From: UBA7672 sp963784415
GTDB taxonomy: Bacteria; Pseudomonadota; Alphaproteobacteria; Caulobacterales; Hyphomonadaceae
Reading direction: 5' to 3'
Assembly: GCA_963784415.1 (NCBI GenBank)
Contig: CAWARK010000013.1
Location: forward strand, 369,442 to 433,441
DNA length: 64,000 bases
The position numbers were made by a program, and so were the translations under genes. Of the stretch, positions 42,027 through 50,763 are shown piece by piece. Position 1 is the stretch's first letter. Every line of letters begins with the position of its first letter. The notes under the pieces are model-generated. The model searched no databases. It was given only the letters and a program-made list of their open reading frames with translations, and was not told where the DNA came from.

Positions 42027-43616
42027 ATGTCGGGCGTAGGGCAGTCAGCTCGTCAGGCCGGAAAACCGCCGATTGTCGCGCTGGCGATCGCGAGCCTTGG
42101 GGCAGCTGTCGGAGCGCTTTTCCCCGTCGCTGCTATCCTGGCGCTGGGCGACATCGGCGCTGGTTTGTCCGCCAGTGCGGACGATGCGGCATGGATCATC
42201 ACGGTTTACAATGTCGGCCAGCTCGCTGCTCAGCCTGCGCTTATGGTGCTGGTCGGAAGTGTCGGCCGCGGACGCGGCATGGTGATCGCCGGCGCGATGT
42301 TTGCCCTAACTAGCGGTGCCATCGCGCTGGCGCCCGATCTCGGCTGGGCGATCGCACTGCGCCTCCTCCAGGGCTTCTTCGGAGGAATGCTCCCAACCTT
42401 GATGATCCTGCTGGTCATGTCCAGCCCGCTGACTGGCAAGCGACAGGTGGCGGGCCTCGCTGGGTTTTCGATCGCTACGGCTGCCGCAATCGGTTTCGCC
42501 GCGAGTGTTGGGGCAGCGATACTCTCTCTGGGGGGATGGCGCGCATTGTTCTGGCTCCAGGCGGTTGTGGGCGCCATCTACGCTGGCTTGGCGATTTTCA
42601 TCCTTCGCAATGAGCGCGGTGATCCGCGGCGAATCCTTTCGGCCGACTGGGAGAGCTTCCTTTATCTCTCAACCGGGCTCGGCTTGATTGCTGTGGCGCT
42701 CAGCGAAGGCGAACGCAGGTTCTGGTTCGACACATGGTGGATCGGGGCGTCGCTGGTTTCGGGCGTGCTCTGCTTCTGCCTAGCGATCCGTGCGCTTCCA
42801 CGCGGCACGCCAGCGCTGGTGCAGCTGCAGCTCTTCCAAAGGCCGACCGTGGCCTGGTCACTGCTGCTGCAAGTCCTCTATCGCGTGGGCGCCATAGTGG
42901 CGGTCGTCGTCATCCCGCAATATCTTTTCCGCATCCACGGCTACCGCATCGAGCAGCTCGCGGAGGTCTTTGTTCCGCTGGGCATCGCAACGCTGGTCGC
43001 TGCGCCGGGCGCATATTGGCTGTGCATGCGGATCGACGCCCGTATTCCGCTGTGCGCAGGACTGGCTCTATTTGCATTGGCCGCCAGTCTTTGCGCGACT
43101 CTTTCGCCCGACTGGGCGGCGGAACAGTTCATCTTACCCATGTCACTGCTCGGCGTAGGGCAGGCGCTCTTCGGCATCTCCACCTTGCGCTTCGCGACTT
43201 CCGGCATAACCCGCGAGCAGGGCCCGAGCCTTGGCATCTTGTTCAATTACGCCAGGGTCATCGGGCTGGTCATCGGGTTGGCGCTCTCCACTCACCTGAT
43301 TGTCGAGCAGGAAAAGCTCCACTCGGCGACAGTCGTCGAGTATCTGTCGGCGAGCCGGCCCGAGCTGTCGCAACAGATTTTATCCCGCGCGGCCTCGCTG
43401 CAACCGAAGTTGAACGATCCTCAAATCAGCCAACGCGCGGCGACGGCGCTCGTCGCGCGCAACGCCTCAGTGCAAGCCTTCACGCTGGCTTTTGCCGATA
43501 CCTTCTCGGCGCTTGCCCTTCTCATGCTCGTAGCCGCTGTCCTCACCTGGGGGCTGCCGGCCATTCCGAATCTGATTTTTTCGAAGACCATCATTCAGCC
43601 AAGGAGCACGCCATGA
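42027..43616 (+). CDS. MFS efflux pump, EmrB/DHA2-like
   Basis: 529 residues with about 14 membrane helices, the DHA2 number. Residues from 50 read A-D-D-A-A-W-I-I-T-V-Y-N-V-G-Q-L, typical of the first helices, and helix 5 carries G-F-S-I-A-T-A-A-A-I-G-F, close to the antiporter motif C. It exports drugs or other organics by proton antiport. It is under TetR control from two operators and its stop overlaps the adaptor start (ATGA). Confidence 0.85.
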   Translation: MSGVGQSARQAGKPPIVALAIASLGAAVGALFPVAAILALGDIGAGLSASADDAAWIITVYNVGQLAAQPALMVLVGSVGRGRGMVIAGAMFALTSGAIALAPDLGWAIALRLLQGFFGGMLPTLMILLVMSSPLTGKRQVAGLAGFSIATAAAIGFAASVGAAILSLGGWRALFWLQAVVGAIYAGLAIFILRNERGDPRRILSADWESFLYLSTGLGLIAVALSEGERRFWFDTWWIGASLVSGVLCFCLAIRALPRGTPALVQLQLFQRPTVAWSLLLQVLYRVGAIVAVVVIPQYLFRIHGYRIEQLAEVFVPLGIATLVAAPGAYWLCMRIDARIPLCAGLALFALAASLCATLSPDWAAEQFILPMSLLGVGQALFGISTLRFATSGITREQGPSLGILFNYARVIGLVIGLALSTHLIVEQEKLHSATVVEYLSASRPELSQQILSRAASLQPKLNDPQISQRAATALVARNASVQAFTLAFADTFSALALLMLVAAVLTWGLPAIPNLIFSKTIIQPRSTP

Positions 43617-44749
43617 ACATGACTGTGGCGCCTGAAACCATCAGCAATGCCGAGCCGGCGTCGATGCCGGTGCAAAAGAAGCGCTGGCCGGCCTGGCGGC
43701 GTATCGCCGTCGCGGGCGTAGCTGTCGCCGCTGTGTGGGGCATGGCGGCACTCGCGGGCCCCGCCTGGATCGCCTTGAGTCCCGACATCTCCACCACCAA
43801 CGCATACATTCGCGGCGACCTCACCTTCGTCGCGACTAAAGTCTCCGGCTATGTCCAGGAGATGAAGGTCGAGAACAACAACCTCGTTGCTCCCGGACAG
43901 ATGCTCGTTCGCATCGATCCACGCGACTTCGAAGCTGCAGTTCGCGACCAGGAAGCTGTCGTCGCTCAGCAGAAGGCGGCTGGCGCCCAGATCGAGGCGC
44001 AAACACGATTGCAGCAATCACAGATCCAGGTGGCGGATGCCGCCGTGCAGTCCGCGCTGGCGCTGAACGCGAAGTCCGCTGCGGATTACGCGCGCGCGGC
44101 GCGTCTGGTGGAGGAGGGGGCTATCAGCAAATCGACACTCGAAGCTTCGACAGCGGCGGATTTGCAGGCGCGCGCAGCACTGGCGCAATCCCAGGCGCAG
44201 TCGCGATATGCGCGCGATCAGCTTGGCGTTCTTGCGGCTCAGCTGGAGGCCAACCACGCCAGCGTCCTGAGCGCGGAAGCGAAACTCCTGAAAGCGCGCA
44301 ATGATTTCGAAGCCACCACGATCCTGGCGCCTCGGGAGGGTCTGGTGACGGGACGCAACGTGCGCGTCGGCGAGTATGTCGCGATCGGCACGCGGCTTCT
44401 GGCGGTCTCGCCGACGAAGGCGCTATGGGTGGAGGCGAATCTCCTGGAAACCCAGATAAGCCGTATCCGCTCGGGAGATCGTGTGTCGATCTCGGTGGAT
44501 GCGATTCCGGGCCGCGTGTTCTGCGGTACGGTCGATGGCGTCGCAGGCGCCAGCGGATCGGAGTTCTCTCTTATCCCCCCGGACAACGCCACCGGGAATT
44601 TCACCAAGATTGTGCGGCGCTTTCCGGTGCGTATTCTTATCGACGGCAATCAGCCGGATATCGATCGGCTCGCGATCGGAATGTCCGCTGAGCCGAAGAT
44701 CTTTCCAGGATCGGCCAGCTCGAGTGCGCCCGATGCTTGCAGGAGGTAG
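43613..44749 (+). CDS. EmrA/HlyD-type adaptor of the MFS pump
   Basis: 378 residues. One N-terminal membrane helix (R-I-A-V-A-G-V-A-V-A-A-V-W-G-M-A-A-L), then the HlyD half-motif T-N-A-Y-I-R-G-D-L-T-F-V-A-T-K-V-S-G-Y, a long Ala/Gln-rich coiled-coil hairpin (about residues 105-215), and T-I-L-A-P-R-E-G-L-V-T-G-R-N-V-R-V-G-E-Y. It links the inner-membrane pump to an outer-membrane factor, which is not encoded here. It is translationally coupled to the pump. Confidence 0.88.
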   Translation: MNMTVAPETISNAEPASMPVQKKRWPAWRRIAVAGVAVAAVWGMAALAGPAWIALSPDISTTNAYIRGDLTFVATKVSGYVQEMKVENNNLVAPGQMLVRIDPRDFEAAVRDQEAVVAQQKAAGAQIEAQTRLQQSQIQVADAAVQSALALNAKSAADYARAARLVEEGAISKSTLEASTAADLQARAALAQSQAQSRYARDQLGVLAAQLEANHASVLSAEAKLLKARNDFEATTILAPREGLVTGRNVRVGEYVAIGTRLLAVSPTKALWVEANLLETQISRIRSGDRVSISVDAIPGRVFCGTVDGVAGASGSEFSLIPPDNATGNFTKIVRRFPVRILIDGNQPDIDRLAIGMSAEPKIFPGSASSSAPDACRR

Positions 44750-44770
44750 ACCTCCACTGCGTCTACTTCC
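44742..44770 (+). terminator. Hairpin overlapping the adaptor stop codon
   Basis: GGAGGTAGAC (44742-44751) pairs with GTCTACTTCC (44761-44770), one wobble, nine-base loop. The stop TAG is inside the left arm. No T-run follows, so termination may be factor-assisted. Confidence 0.4.
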
Positions 44771-45042
44771 GATGCGAATTCTCACGAGCTAGTCACTGGC
44801 ATCCGAGCGTGCGGTCCGCCAACACGCGGTAGGGGCCGCGTGTTTGCTTCGGAAACCGCCGGTGCACTGCTACCACACGCTCAGCGAAGCCTCCGAAAAG
44901 GCGCTGTCAGGTTAAGCCCGAATACTTGTCAATCGCCGGCTTGTGAATTTGGGCCGCGCTTGAATTTGCGTCAAAATCTCCAACGTCGGTGCGCGCTGGA
45001 ACGAGCCTAATCGGCCTCTACTTGGCTAACTTGACGGCCCCG

Positions 45043-45891
45043 TCAGAAGTGGCCAGCTCTATAGTCGGCGAAGGCCTGCCTAATCTCTTCTTGAGAGTTC
45101 ATAACGAAGGGGCCGCCGAACACGACCGGCTCCTTAACCGGGCGACCAGCAAGGATGAGAATCCGAGCCGGCGAACCTGTCGCGGTCAGCTTCACACGCG
45201 AAGCCGTTGTTACATCGGGCCGGGTAAGCCAAGCCAGACTCCCAGCGTCAACAATCAACCCAGCCGAGCCGACTGCAACCGACCCCTGGATCACAAATAG
45301 AAATCCGTTATCCCCACCGGGCAGACTTTGGATGAACGTGGCGCCTGGCCCAATCTGGGCGTCAATCATCGTCACGGGCACATGGTTCACCGTGTTCGAG
45401 ACGATGTCGCCCGATTGGCCTGAGAACACTCTTGCCTCGACTCCGGGTTCCCGCCGAACCGGCACGTTGGCGCCGATCAGATCCTGATAGCGCGGTTCAG
45501 TCATTTTAGCTGCAGCAGGCAGGTTGACCCAGATCTGCAGCGTGTGAGCGACGAGACCCTGCGGAGCATTTTCCTCGTGGACAATGCCGCGCCCCGCAGT
45601 CATCCACTGCACATCGCCCGGGCCTAGGCGGCCGCAGTGACCAGCGTTGTCGAAATGCTCGACTACACCGTCGATGACGTAGGTGACTGTCTCGATGCCG
45701 CGGTGAGGATGCTTGGGAAAGGCGCCTCGCGGCATCCAGTCCTCGGCCATCACGAGAAACGGGTCGGTAAAGCCGGGATCGCTGCCTTCGATCAGGCGGC
45801 GAGCGCGGTGGCCGGGCACATGGCCCGGCGCCTCGCCAGCGCGATCAATCCGCAAGACCTCGCGTTCGATGGCAGTGTTACCGCTATTCAT
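45043..45891 (-). CDS. Pirin-family protein
   Basis: 282 residues. Bicupin with the pirin motif H-P-H-R-G-I-E-T-V-T-Y-V-I-D-G and the second-strand M-T-A-G-R-G-I-V-H-E-E, supplying His and Glu metal ligands. Pirins can be quercetinases or redox-sensing co-regulators. It lies 10 bases downstream of the reductase gene and in one leftward run with the azoreductase, all divergent from a LysR regulator. Confidence 0.85.
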   Translation of the reverse strand: MNSGNTAIEREVLRIDRAGEAPGHVPGHRARRLIEGSDPGFTDPFLVMAEDWMPRGAFPKHPHRGIETVTYVIDGVVEHFDNAGHCGRLGPGDVQWMTAGRGIVHEENAPQGLVAHTLQIWVNLPAAAKMTEPRYQDLIGANVPVRREPGVEARVFSGQSGDIVSNTVNHVPVTMIDAQIGPGATFIQSLPGGDNGFLFVIQGSVAVGSAGLIVDAGSLAWLTRPDVTTASRVKLTATGSPARILILAGRPVKEPVVFGGPFVMNSQEEIRQAFADYRAGHF

Positions 45892-45901
45892 CGTCCTGCT
45901 C

Positions 45902-46495
45902 CTACTTCAGCGGATGTTCGACGAGATTGTGGAGAACAAGCGGACCCGGAATGTGCAGCAGGCGACCGCCCTCATCGAGGCGACCAAGCACGATCGGCGA
46001 AAAGCCGAGCTGGCTGACGAGCGCTTTGACGGTATCGTTCGCCGCGCCGTTGTTGCCGGCGAGGAACAGCACGCGCCGTCCGCCATCGTACGCCGCCTCG
46101 CGCGCCAGCAGGGCGGCGGGCAACTGGTTGAACGTCTTGACGACTGCGGCGCCAGGCAGCATTGCGGCCACGAGATCGGACGAGAGTCGGCCGGCAAGGT
46201 ATTCAGGCGCCACGCCGTAAGCATTGGTGGCGTCGATGACAATTTTGCTCGTCCAGTCGGTGCGCATCTTAGCCAGCGTCTCGATCGCGATGAAAGGCAG
46301 CGCAAGGATTATGACGTCTGCGGCCAGCGCGTTGTCGAGGGTCGTCGCATGAATGCCAGCGCCCAACTCCGCCACGAGCGGCTCGATCGTGTTGGGTTCC
46401 CGAGTATTGGCGATTGCGGTGGGGACGTTCGCGCGGGCGAATTGTCGGGCGAGGGCGATGCCGACATTACCCGAACCGATGATAGCGTATGTCAT
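45902..46495 (-). CDS. NADPH-dependent F420 reductase-like protein
   Basis: 197 residues. Starts with a Rossmann motif Y-A-I-I-G-S-G-N-V-G-I-A-L-A-R, then T-R-E-P-N-T; the middle D-V-I-I-L-A-L-P-F and D-A-T-N-A-Y and the V-K-T-F-N-Q-L-P segment are those of the F420-dependent NADP reductase family. In bacteria without F420 these act on other substrates. Middle gene of the run AzoR, this gene, pirin. Confidence 0.8.
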   Translation of the reverse strand: MTYAIIGSGNVGIALARQFARANVPTAIANTREPNTIEPLVAELGAGIHATTLDNALAADVIILALPFIAIETLAKMRTDWTSKIVIDATNAYGVAPEYLAGRLSSDLVAAMLPGAAVVKTFNQLPAALLAREAAYDGGRRVLFLAGNNGAANDTVKALVSQLGFSPIVLGRLDEGGRLLHIPGPLVLHNLVEHPLK

Positions 46496-46529
46496 GAGGG
46501 GTTTCCCTTTTTCGAAGTGGATACAAGTT

Positions 46530-47135
46530 TCAGGCGGCGGCAGCTGTGGCGACGCGGTCGCCGAATTGCTCGGTCGCAGTCTCCCCGTTCCCTCCGGCGT
46601 GAGCGCGGTCAGCGAGGATGATCTCGACGTCAGTGATGCCGAGCCACGCGAGCAGCTGACGCAGGTAACCGCTGGCCTGGTTGTAGCCCTCGACCGGCGA
46701 CCCGGCGCTGAAATCGCCGCCAGTGGCGATGATTATGGTGGCCGACTTATTGGTAAGCAGCCCGACATTTTTGGCCGAAACTGTCACACCAACGCGCACG
46801 ATCTGGTCGATGTAGGCTTTGAGGATCGCGGGGATCGAAAAGTTGAACATCGGCGTGCCGATGACGATGTGGTCCGCAGCCTGGAGCTCGGCAACTAAGT
46901 CGTCCGAGATCTTGATCGCGGCTGCGCTCTCGGGCGAATGCTGCTCGCGGGGTGTATAGGCGCCGCCGATCCACGGCAGATCGACGAACGGCAGGTTGGT
47001 CTTCATCAGATCGCGTAGGATGATTTTGCCGCCGGGATGGGCGGCCTGCCATTTCTCAACGAACAGACTTGTGAGTTTCCGAGAGGTCGACCCGTCACCG
47101 CGTGGGCTGACCTGGATGGCGAGAAGGTTTGGCAT
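46530..47135 (-). CDS. azoR: FMN-dependent NADH-azoreductase
   Basis: 201 residues from the ATG at 47135 (AAGGAT upstream). Flavodoxin-like fold with the FMN-binding S-P-R-G-D-G-S-T-S-R-K-L at residues 9-20, P-M-F-N-F-S-I-P-A-I-L-K-A-Y-I-D near 95-110 and A-T-G-G-D-F near 145. It reduces quinones and azo compounds with NADH. The LysR regulator across the gap probably controls it. Confidence 0.88.
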   Translation of the reverse strand: MPNLLAIQVSPRGDGSTSRKLTSLFVEKWQAAHPGGKIILRDLMKTNLPFVDLPWIGGAYTPREQHSPESAAAIKISDDLVAELQAADHIVIGTPMFNFSIPAILKAYIDQIVRVGVTVSAKNVGLLTNKSATIIIATGGDFSAGSPVEGYNQASGYLRQLLAWLGITDVEIILADRAHAGGNGETATEQFGDRVATAAAA

Positions 47136-47282
47136 GGGTGGGCATCCTTTCACGTGCGGCCGGAGGGAACCGTCCCGCTGCCATCCCGAAGGCGGCAGCA
47201 CCGCGCTGTGGTCATCAATTAGCCCCTCGCTTGGCCAAAAAAAGAGATGAAGTTTCGTACAACTTGATCTAAAAAATAGAAC

Positions 47283-48182
47283 ATGGATGCTCTGACGCTC
47301 GACCAGATCCGCATTTTTCTCGCCGTGGTCGATGCCGGCAGTTTTTCAAAGGCCGCCAAGGCGCTGAACCGCGCCCAGTCTGCGGTGACTTACGGCATCC
47401 AGAAGCTGGAGGCGCAGCACGGCCTGCTGTTGTTCGATCGGGCGGGATATCGACCCCAGCTGACAGAAGCTGGTCGCACCTTGCTGGTTCGCGCGCGGCG
47501 CATCGCTGAGGAAGCGGGGGCGTTCCGCGATACCGCGCGCAGCCTCGCCAGCGGGCTTGAGTCCGAATTGACGATCGTAATGGATGCGATGTTCCCGATG
47601 CCTAAGGTCGTCGCAGCACTGCGCGCATTCACCGAGCGATTCCCGACCGTTCCGCCGCGTATCTACGTCGAATCGCTCGGAGCTGCGGCTGAGCTGGTCC
47701 TCGATGGAACGTGCATGATCGGTCTGTTGCCGATGATGTTCGTGGACCGGGCGCTGCTGCGGAGCTTCCCACTGACGACGATCGAACTTGTGCCCGTCGT
47801 TGCTGCTGATCATCCGCTTGCAGCAATCGACGGCCAGATAGCGACGACAATGCTGCATCGGCACGTTCAGCTGGTCCTGACCGACCGATCGACCGCGACG
47901 GCTGGTCGCGATTTTGGCGTGCTGTCAGGTAGGACTTGGCGGATTGCAGATCTTGGCGCCAAACAAGCGATGCTGCTCGCGGGGCTTGGATGGGGGAACA
48001 TGCCTTTTCACCTCGTCGCGGACGACATTGCCCAGGGGCGATTGACTGTGATCAGGCCCGTCGACTGGCATGCGGAAACCGCCAGGGTCGTAATGAGTGG
48101 CGCGTACTTGGCCGACCGTGCCCTTGGCCCTGCAGGCATGTGGATGGTTGCGCATCTCTCGGCGGGGTTCGGTCCGTCCTGA
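47283..48182 (+). CDS. LysR-type regulator
   Basis: 299 residues, complete. N-terminal winged helix: L-D-Q-I-R-I-F-L-A-V-V-D-A-G-S-F-S-K-A-A-K-A-L-N then Q-S-A-V-T-Y-G-I-Q-K-L-E. Effector domain of two alpha/beta lobes follows. It is divergent from azoR with 147 bases between, the usual place for a LysR-controlled target. Confidence 0.88.
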   Translation: MDALTLDQIRIFLAVVDAGSFSKAAKALNRAQSAVTYGIQKLEAQHGLLLFDRAGYRPQLTEAGRTLLVRARRIAEEAGAFRDTARSLASGLESELTIVMDAMFPMPKVVAALRAFTERFPTVPPRIYVESLGAAAELVLDGTCMIGLLPMMFVDRALLRSFPLTTIELVPVVAADHPLAAIDGQIATTMLHRHVQLVLTDRSTATAGRDFGVLSGRTWRIADLGAKQAMLLAGLGWGNMPFHLVADDIAQGRLTVIRPVDWHAETARVVMSGAYLADRALGPAGMWMVAHLSAGFGPS

Positions 48183-48219
48183 GCTTAGGTCACTCCGCCA
48201 AGCGCGCTAGCGTCAACTC

Positions 48220-48290
48220 TTGGGCGATTTCCAGCCGCTGATGCTGATCCTCCCGAATGACCGTAATGATTTGGATTCCGGCCTGTTACG
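48220..48290. repeat. Intergenic repeat family, partial copy E
   Basis: TTGGGCGATTTCCAGCCG, then CGAATGACCGTAATGATTTG; most like copy D at 23937. The second half of the family consensus is missing. Confidence 0.5.
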
Positions 48291-48316
48291 GGCCGAGGGT
48301 TGGAATCCCGGGACCG
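48279..48316 (+). other. tRNA 3'-half-like remnant
   Basis: CGGCC-TGTTACG-GGCCG is a five-base stem with a seven-base loop, and GGG-TTGGAAT-CCC after it resembles a T-arm (canonical loop TTCGAAT). The variable loop is too short, position 33 is not T, and no 5' half or D-arm is found upstream. It is not a working tRNA, but could be what remains of an attachment site. Confidence 0.3.
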
Positions 48317-48393
48317 TTTGTTCGTGATGACAAAGCGCTGCAGCGGGTAGACCGATATTCGGCGCCTACCCGCCAAGCGGCGTTCCGCTAGTC

Positions 48394-48485
48394 AGTCTCT
48401 CGGACTGAGGGCAGGGCCTGCTCGGCAGGACCCGCCGGGAACGAGTTCGTGCTGCCTGCCTGCCAAGCTGAATTCTACGAACCCG
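48394..48485. repeat. Direct repeat flanking MBL lipoprotein, left copy
   Basis: Starts GTCTCTCGGACTGAGGG and ends GCTGCCTGCCTGCCAAGCTG followed by TTCTACGAACCCG. The same blocks in the same order occur at 49893-49974. The two copies are diverged, with the last 35 bases most alike. Confidence 0.55.
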
Positions 48486-48627
48486 TCTCTCGTGGTCCTG
48501 ACTCAATTTAGCGGATCACGGCCTTTGGCTGTATCCGAACAAACGAGGGATTCGAGGGGCTCAGACCTGCACCAACGTTGACATTAGTGATCACCCGGCA
48601 TCAGCTTTGGCGAGGGGGACGAGCACC

Positions 48628-49749
48628 ATGGTCATGAGAGTGTCGGTCGGTGTTGCGGTATGCGCCGGTATCCTCTTGGCGGGATGTGCGTCGCCCGCTC
48701 CGCCATCGGAACCTGTTTCCACCAGCACAACTCTGCCAGAATTCGGAATTCGCAACTATTCGCTGTCGGATGGGGCGCTCTCTAATCAAGCGCGATCCGG
48801 AGATGTGGGGCTTGATGTTTGGATGTTCGACATCGGCCAAGGTTCATGCGTTGTCATTGATTGCCCCGACGGAGACCGCCCGATCGTCGTGGATTGCGGA
48901 AGCTCTGCCGTGAGCGTTCGAAACGCTCAGAAGGATGTACTGTCGCGCGCGTCCAGCCTGGTGTCTGCGTTGGGAACTCCCGCGGTCGTGATCTCGCATG
49001 GAGATGATGACCACTTTTCGCTGCTCCCAGATCTCTTAAAAGCTGGTTCGGTCGAAGCCGTATGGCTGGGAGGCCGTGAAGCGGAGTACGAAGCCGATCA
49101 AATCAAAAACTGGTTCCGTAAGGTCCGCGCCGCGGGCACAAGCGTCGATGTACTTCCGGCCAGGTTCTCGCAAGCCGATGACCGGGACCTCCATTGCGGC
49201 TCCGCCAAGGTCGATATCCTCATAGCCAATGCGACCGGGCAAACGACAAACGGCGACAGCATCGTGCTTGCTGTCAGCCTGGGCGACGTCACCATCGTAC
49301 TGCCCGGTGACGCTATCGGAGACACTGAACGTTTGGCGCTTCAGACCAAGAACGACATCCCGCGCCTTCGTAATGCGCGCAGCATCGTGGTTGGCTCGCA
49401 TCATGGTGCGAAGACCGCGGGCAGCAACGGCATGCTGGAGAGCGGCTGGGAAACAGACTGGAGCCCGGTTGCCACGATTTTCAGCATGCGGGCGTCAAAG
49501 CATAAACACCCCGACTGCGCTGTCGTAGAACGGTATGCGACGGTGATGCCTCCGTTCGGTCCGTCTTACACCTTCACCTGCGGTGAAAATGGACAGGTCG
49601 CCAACCGGGTAGTTGCGAGCCGTATGCTGTCGACGCACGATCATGGCGATCTGCTCCTCCGCATACGACCAACGCGCACGCTGTATCTCTGCCAATTCGA
49701 AGGGCCGCCTTGCAGTGGAGGCCTGCCAGCCAACGCATACATCGACTAA
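48628..49749 (+). CDS. ComEC/Rec2-like MBL-fold lipoprotein
   Basis: 373 residues from the ATG at 48628, with GAGGGGG nine bases upstream. Leader ends I-L-L-A-G-C-A, a lipobox with Cys near residue 19. The MBL domain has D-I-G-Q-G-S-C-V-V-I-D, the metal motif S-H-G-D-D-D-H (H-x-D-x-D-H), a late L-P-G-D-A-I-G-D and G-S-H-H-G-A-K, the set found in the ComEC nuclease-like domain. It would sit in the periplasm tethered to a membrane. It is bracketed by direct repeats and lies before the phosphoribosyltransferase/DprA operon. Another MBL with the same H-x-D-x-D-H motif is at 57889. Confidence 0.75.
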   Translation: MVMRVSVGVAVCAGILLAGCASPAPPSEPVSTSTTLPEFGIRNYSLSDGALSNQARSGDVGLDVWMFDIGQGSCVVIDCPDGDRPIVVDCGSSAVSVRNAQKDVLSRASSLVSALGTPAVVISHGDDDHFSLLPDLLKAGSVEAVWLGGREAEYEADQIKNWFRKVRAAGTSVDVLPARFSQADDRDLHCGSAKVDILIANATGQTTNGDSIVLAVSLGDVTIVLPGDAIGDTERLALQTKNDIPRLRNARSIVVGSHHGAKTAGSNGMLESGWETDWSPVATIFSMRASKHKHPDCAVVERYATVMPPFGPSYTFTCGENGQVANRVVASRMLSTHDHGDLLLRIRPTRTLYLCQFEGPPCSGGLPANAYID

Positions 49750-50070
49750 AAATCTAGACGCGAGCCCTCGCGGTGGCCGCGCTCTTCGCGTTCCGCGCCC
49801 TCAGCCGATGCGCGTATTCGCCCGTTGGGTGACGATCGCTGAGCCGTCTGGCGGTACATCATCTAGGGTTGCTGCCAAGTATCCGATAGCCCGTCTCTCG
49901 ACAGAGGGTGGGGCATGCGCAGCTGCACCGACAAGCTAGTGCCGCCTGCCTGCCATGCTGTTTCTACGAACCCGACTGTAGCATTCCCGATAGCTGCGGA
50001 GCGGCGCGTTCCCAAACGGTGGCAATCATTGTATTGTCAGTTCAGGGTAATAGGGCTGGGGATTCCTCGG
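49750..50070. other. Intergenic stretch with right direct repeat
   Basis: 321 bases before the phosphoribosyltransferase operon. Contains the right repeat copy (49893-49974) and must hold the operon promoter. An open frame from 49915 runs into the first gene but its first 52 residues are not protein-like. Confidence 0.45.
49893..49974. repeat. Direct repeat flanking MBL lipoprotein, right copy
   Basis: Partner of 48394-48485: GTCTCTCGAC, AGAGGGTGGGGC, GCCGCCTGCCTGCCATGCTG and TTCTACGAACCCG are in the same order. The distance between copies is about 1.5 kb and encloses exactly one gene. Confidence 0.55.
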
Positions 50071-50763
50071 ATGACGAGCTGGAAATCCATCGAAGGATGG
50101 ATGCGCTTTTCTAATCTCGATCAGATGGAGAACGTGCGCGCTGCCTTCACGTTGGGATACCGTTTTTCCGGTAACCATGACGACGCATGGACGAGGCGAT
50201 TCGACAGATTCAAGAACGACGAACGTCGCGCGGCCTTTGGTGGAGCTCAGATCTTGAAAGTTGCTGTGCCGAGATTGATCACAGCGCTAAAGATTGATCC
50301 AGACGATCTAGTATTCGTCAGCGCGTTGTCTTCTGGCGAGGAGACCGCACAGCCCGGACGGACCATTCCGAAAATCACAAGGATCTGTGCAGACTTGTGC
50401 GGAGCAAGGTTTCAGCTCGATGCGCTGCGAAAGAACGCCCATCGAAAATTGCATTCGCTAGGTACCGCCGCGAGGAGAAGTGCAGAGCTCGACAAGGCGG
50501 AGTATCGAGCGCGGCGGGTACAACGGAAGCATGTGGCCGTATTCGATGACTTCATCACCCGTGGCGACACGCTCTCCACGATTGCTACCGCGATCAGAGA
50601 GCGGAACCCTCGTGCGCGCGTATTTGGCATTGCCTTGGCGAAGACGGAGCGCCTGTCCTATTCGCCATCGGCGAACAACGATCACGTTCCTCGCGAGTGG
50701 TTCGAGCTATGGAAAGAGGGCGTTGCTCGCGCCGATCGGTTAGCTCAGAGAGCGAGGCGATGA
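50071..50763 (+). CDS. ComF-like phosphoribosyltransferase, paralogue 1
   Basis: 230 residues; the ATG at 50071 starts the region shared with the next protein (W-K-S-I-E-G-W-M-R-F). The PRTase signature H-V-A-V-F-D-D-F-I-T-R-G-D-T-L-S (about residues 152-167) is a PRPP loop. Upstream, R-K-N-A-H-R-K-L-H-S-L then R-R-S-A-E-L-D-K-A-E-Y follows the ComF order of basic and polar residues. L-S-S-G-E-E-T near residue 90 is a conserved loop of this pair. Expected chemistry: transfer of ribose-5-phosphate from PRPP or its release. It is the first of four overlapping genes with DprA and HAD proteins. Confidence 0.75.
   Translation: MTSWKSIEGWMRFSNLDQMENVRAAFTLGYRFSGNHDDAWTRRFDRFKNDERRAAFGGAQILKVAVPRLITALKIDPDDLVFVSALSSGEETAQPGRTIPKITRICADLCGARFQLDALRKNAHRKLHSLGTAARRSAELDKAEYRARRVQRKHVAVFDDFITRGDTLSTIATAIRERNPRARVFGIALAKTERLSYSPSANNDHVPREWFELWKEGVARADRLAQRARR

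Larger units (their letters stand above)
48183..48627. other. Intergenic junction: repeats and a tRNA-like fragment
   Basis: 445 bases with no gene. It holds a partial copy of the dispersed repeat (48220), a tRNA 3'-half-like fold (48279) and the left direct repeat of the MBL lipoprotein (48394). The clustering marks a boundary where the accessory region begins. Confidence 0.5.

Noticed and set aside
48185..48376. Leftward frame containing R-D-S-N-P-R-P
   Set aside because: This peptide is a known false translation of tRNA T-arm-like sequence; kept only as support for the tRNA-like remnant.
49824..49870. Possible further copy of the dispersed repeat
   Set aside because: Only TTGGGTGACGATC and GCCGTCTGGCGG loosely match; below what I can distinguish from chance.
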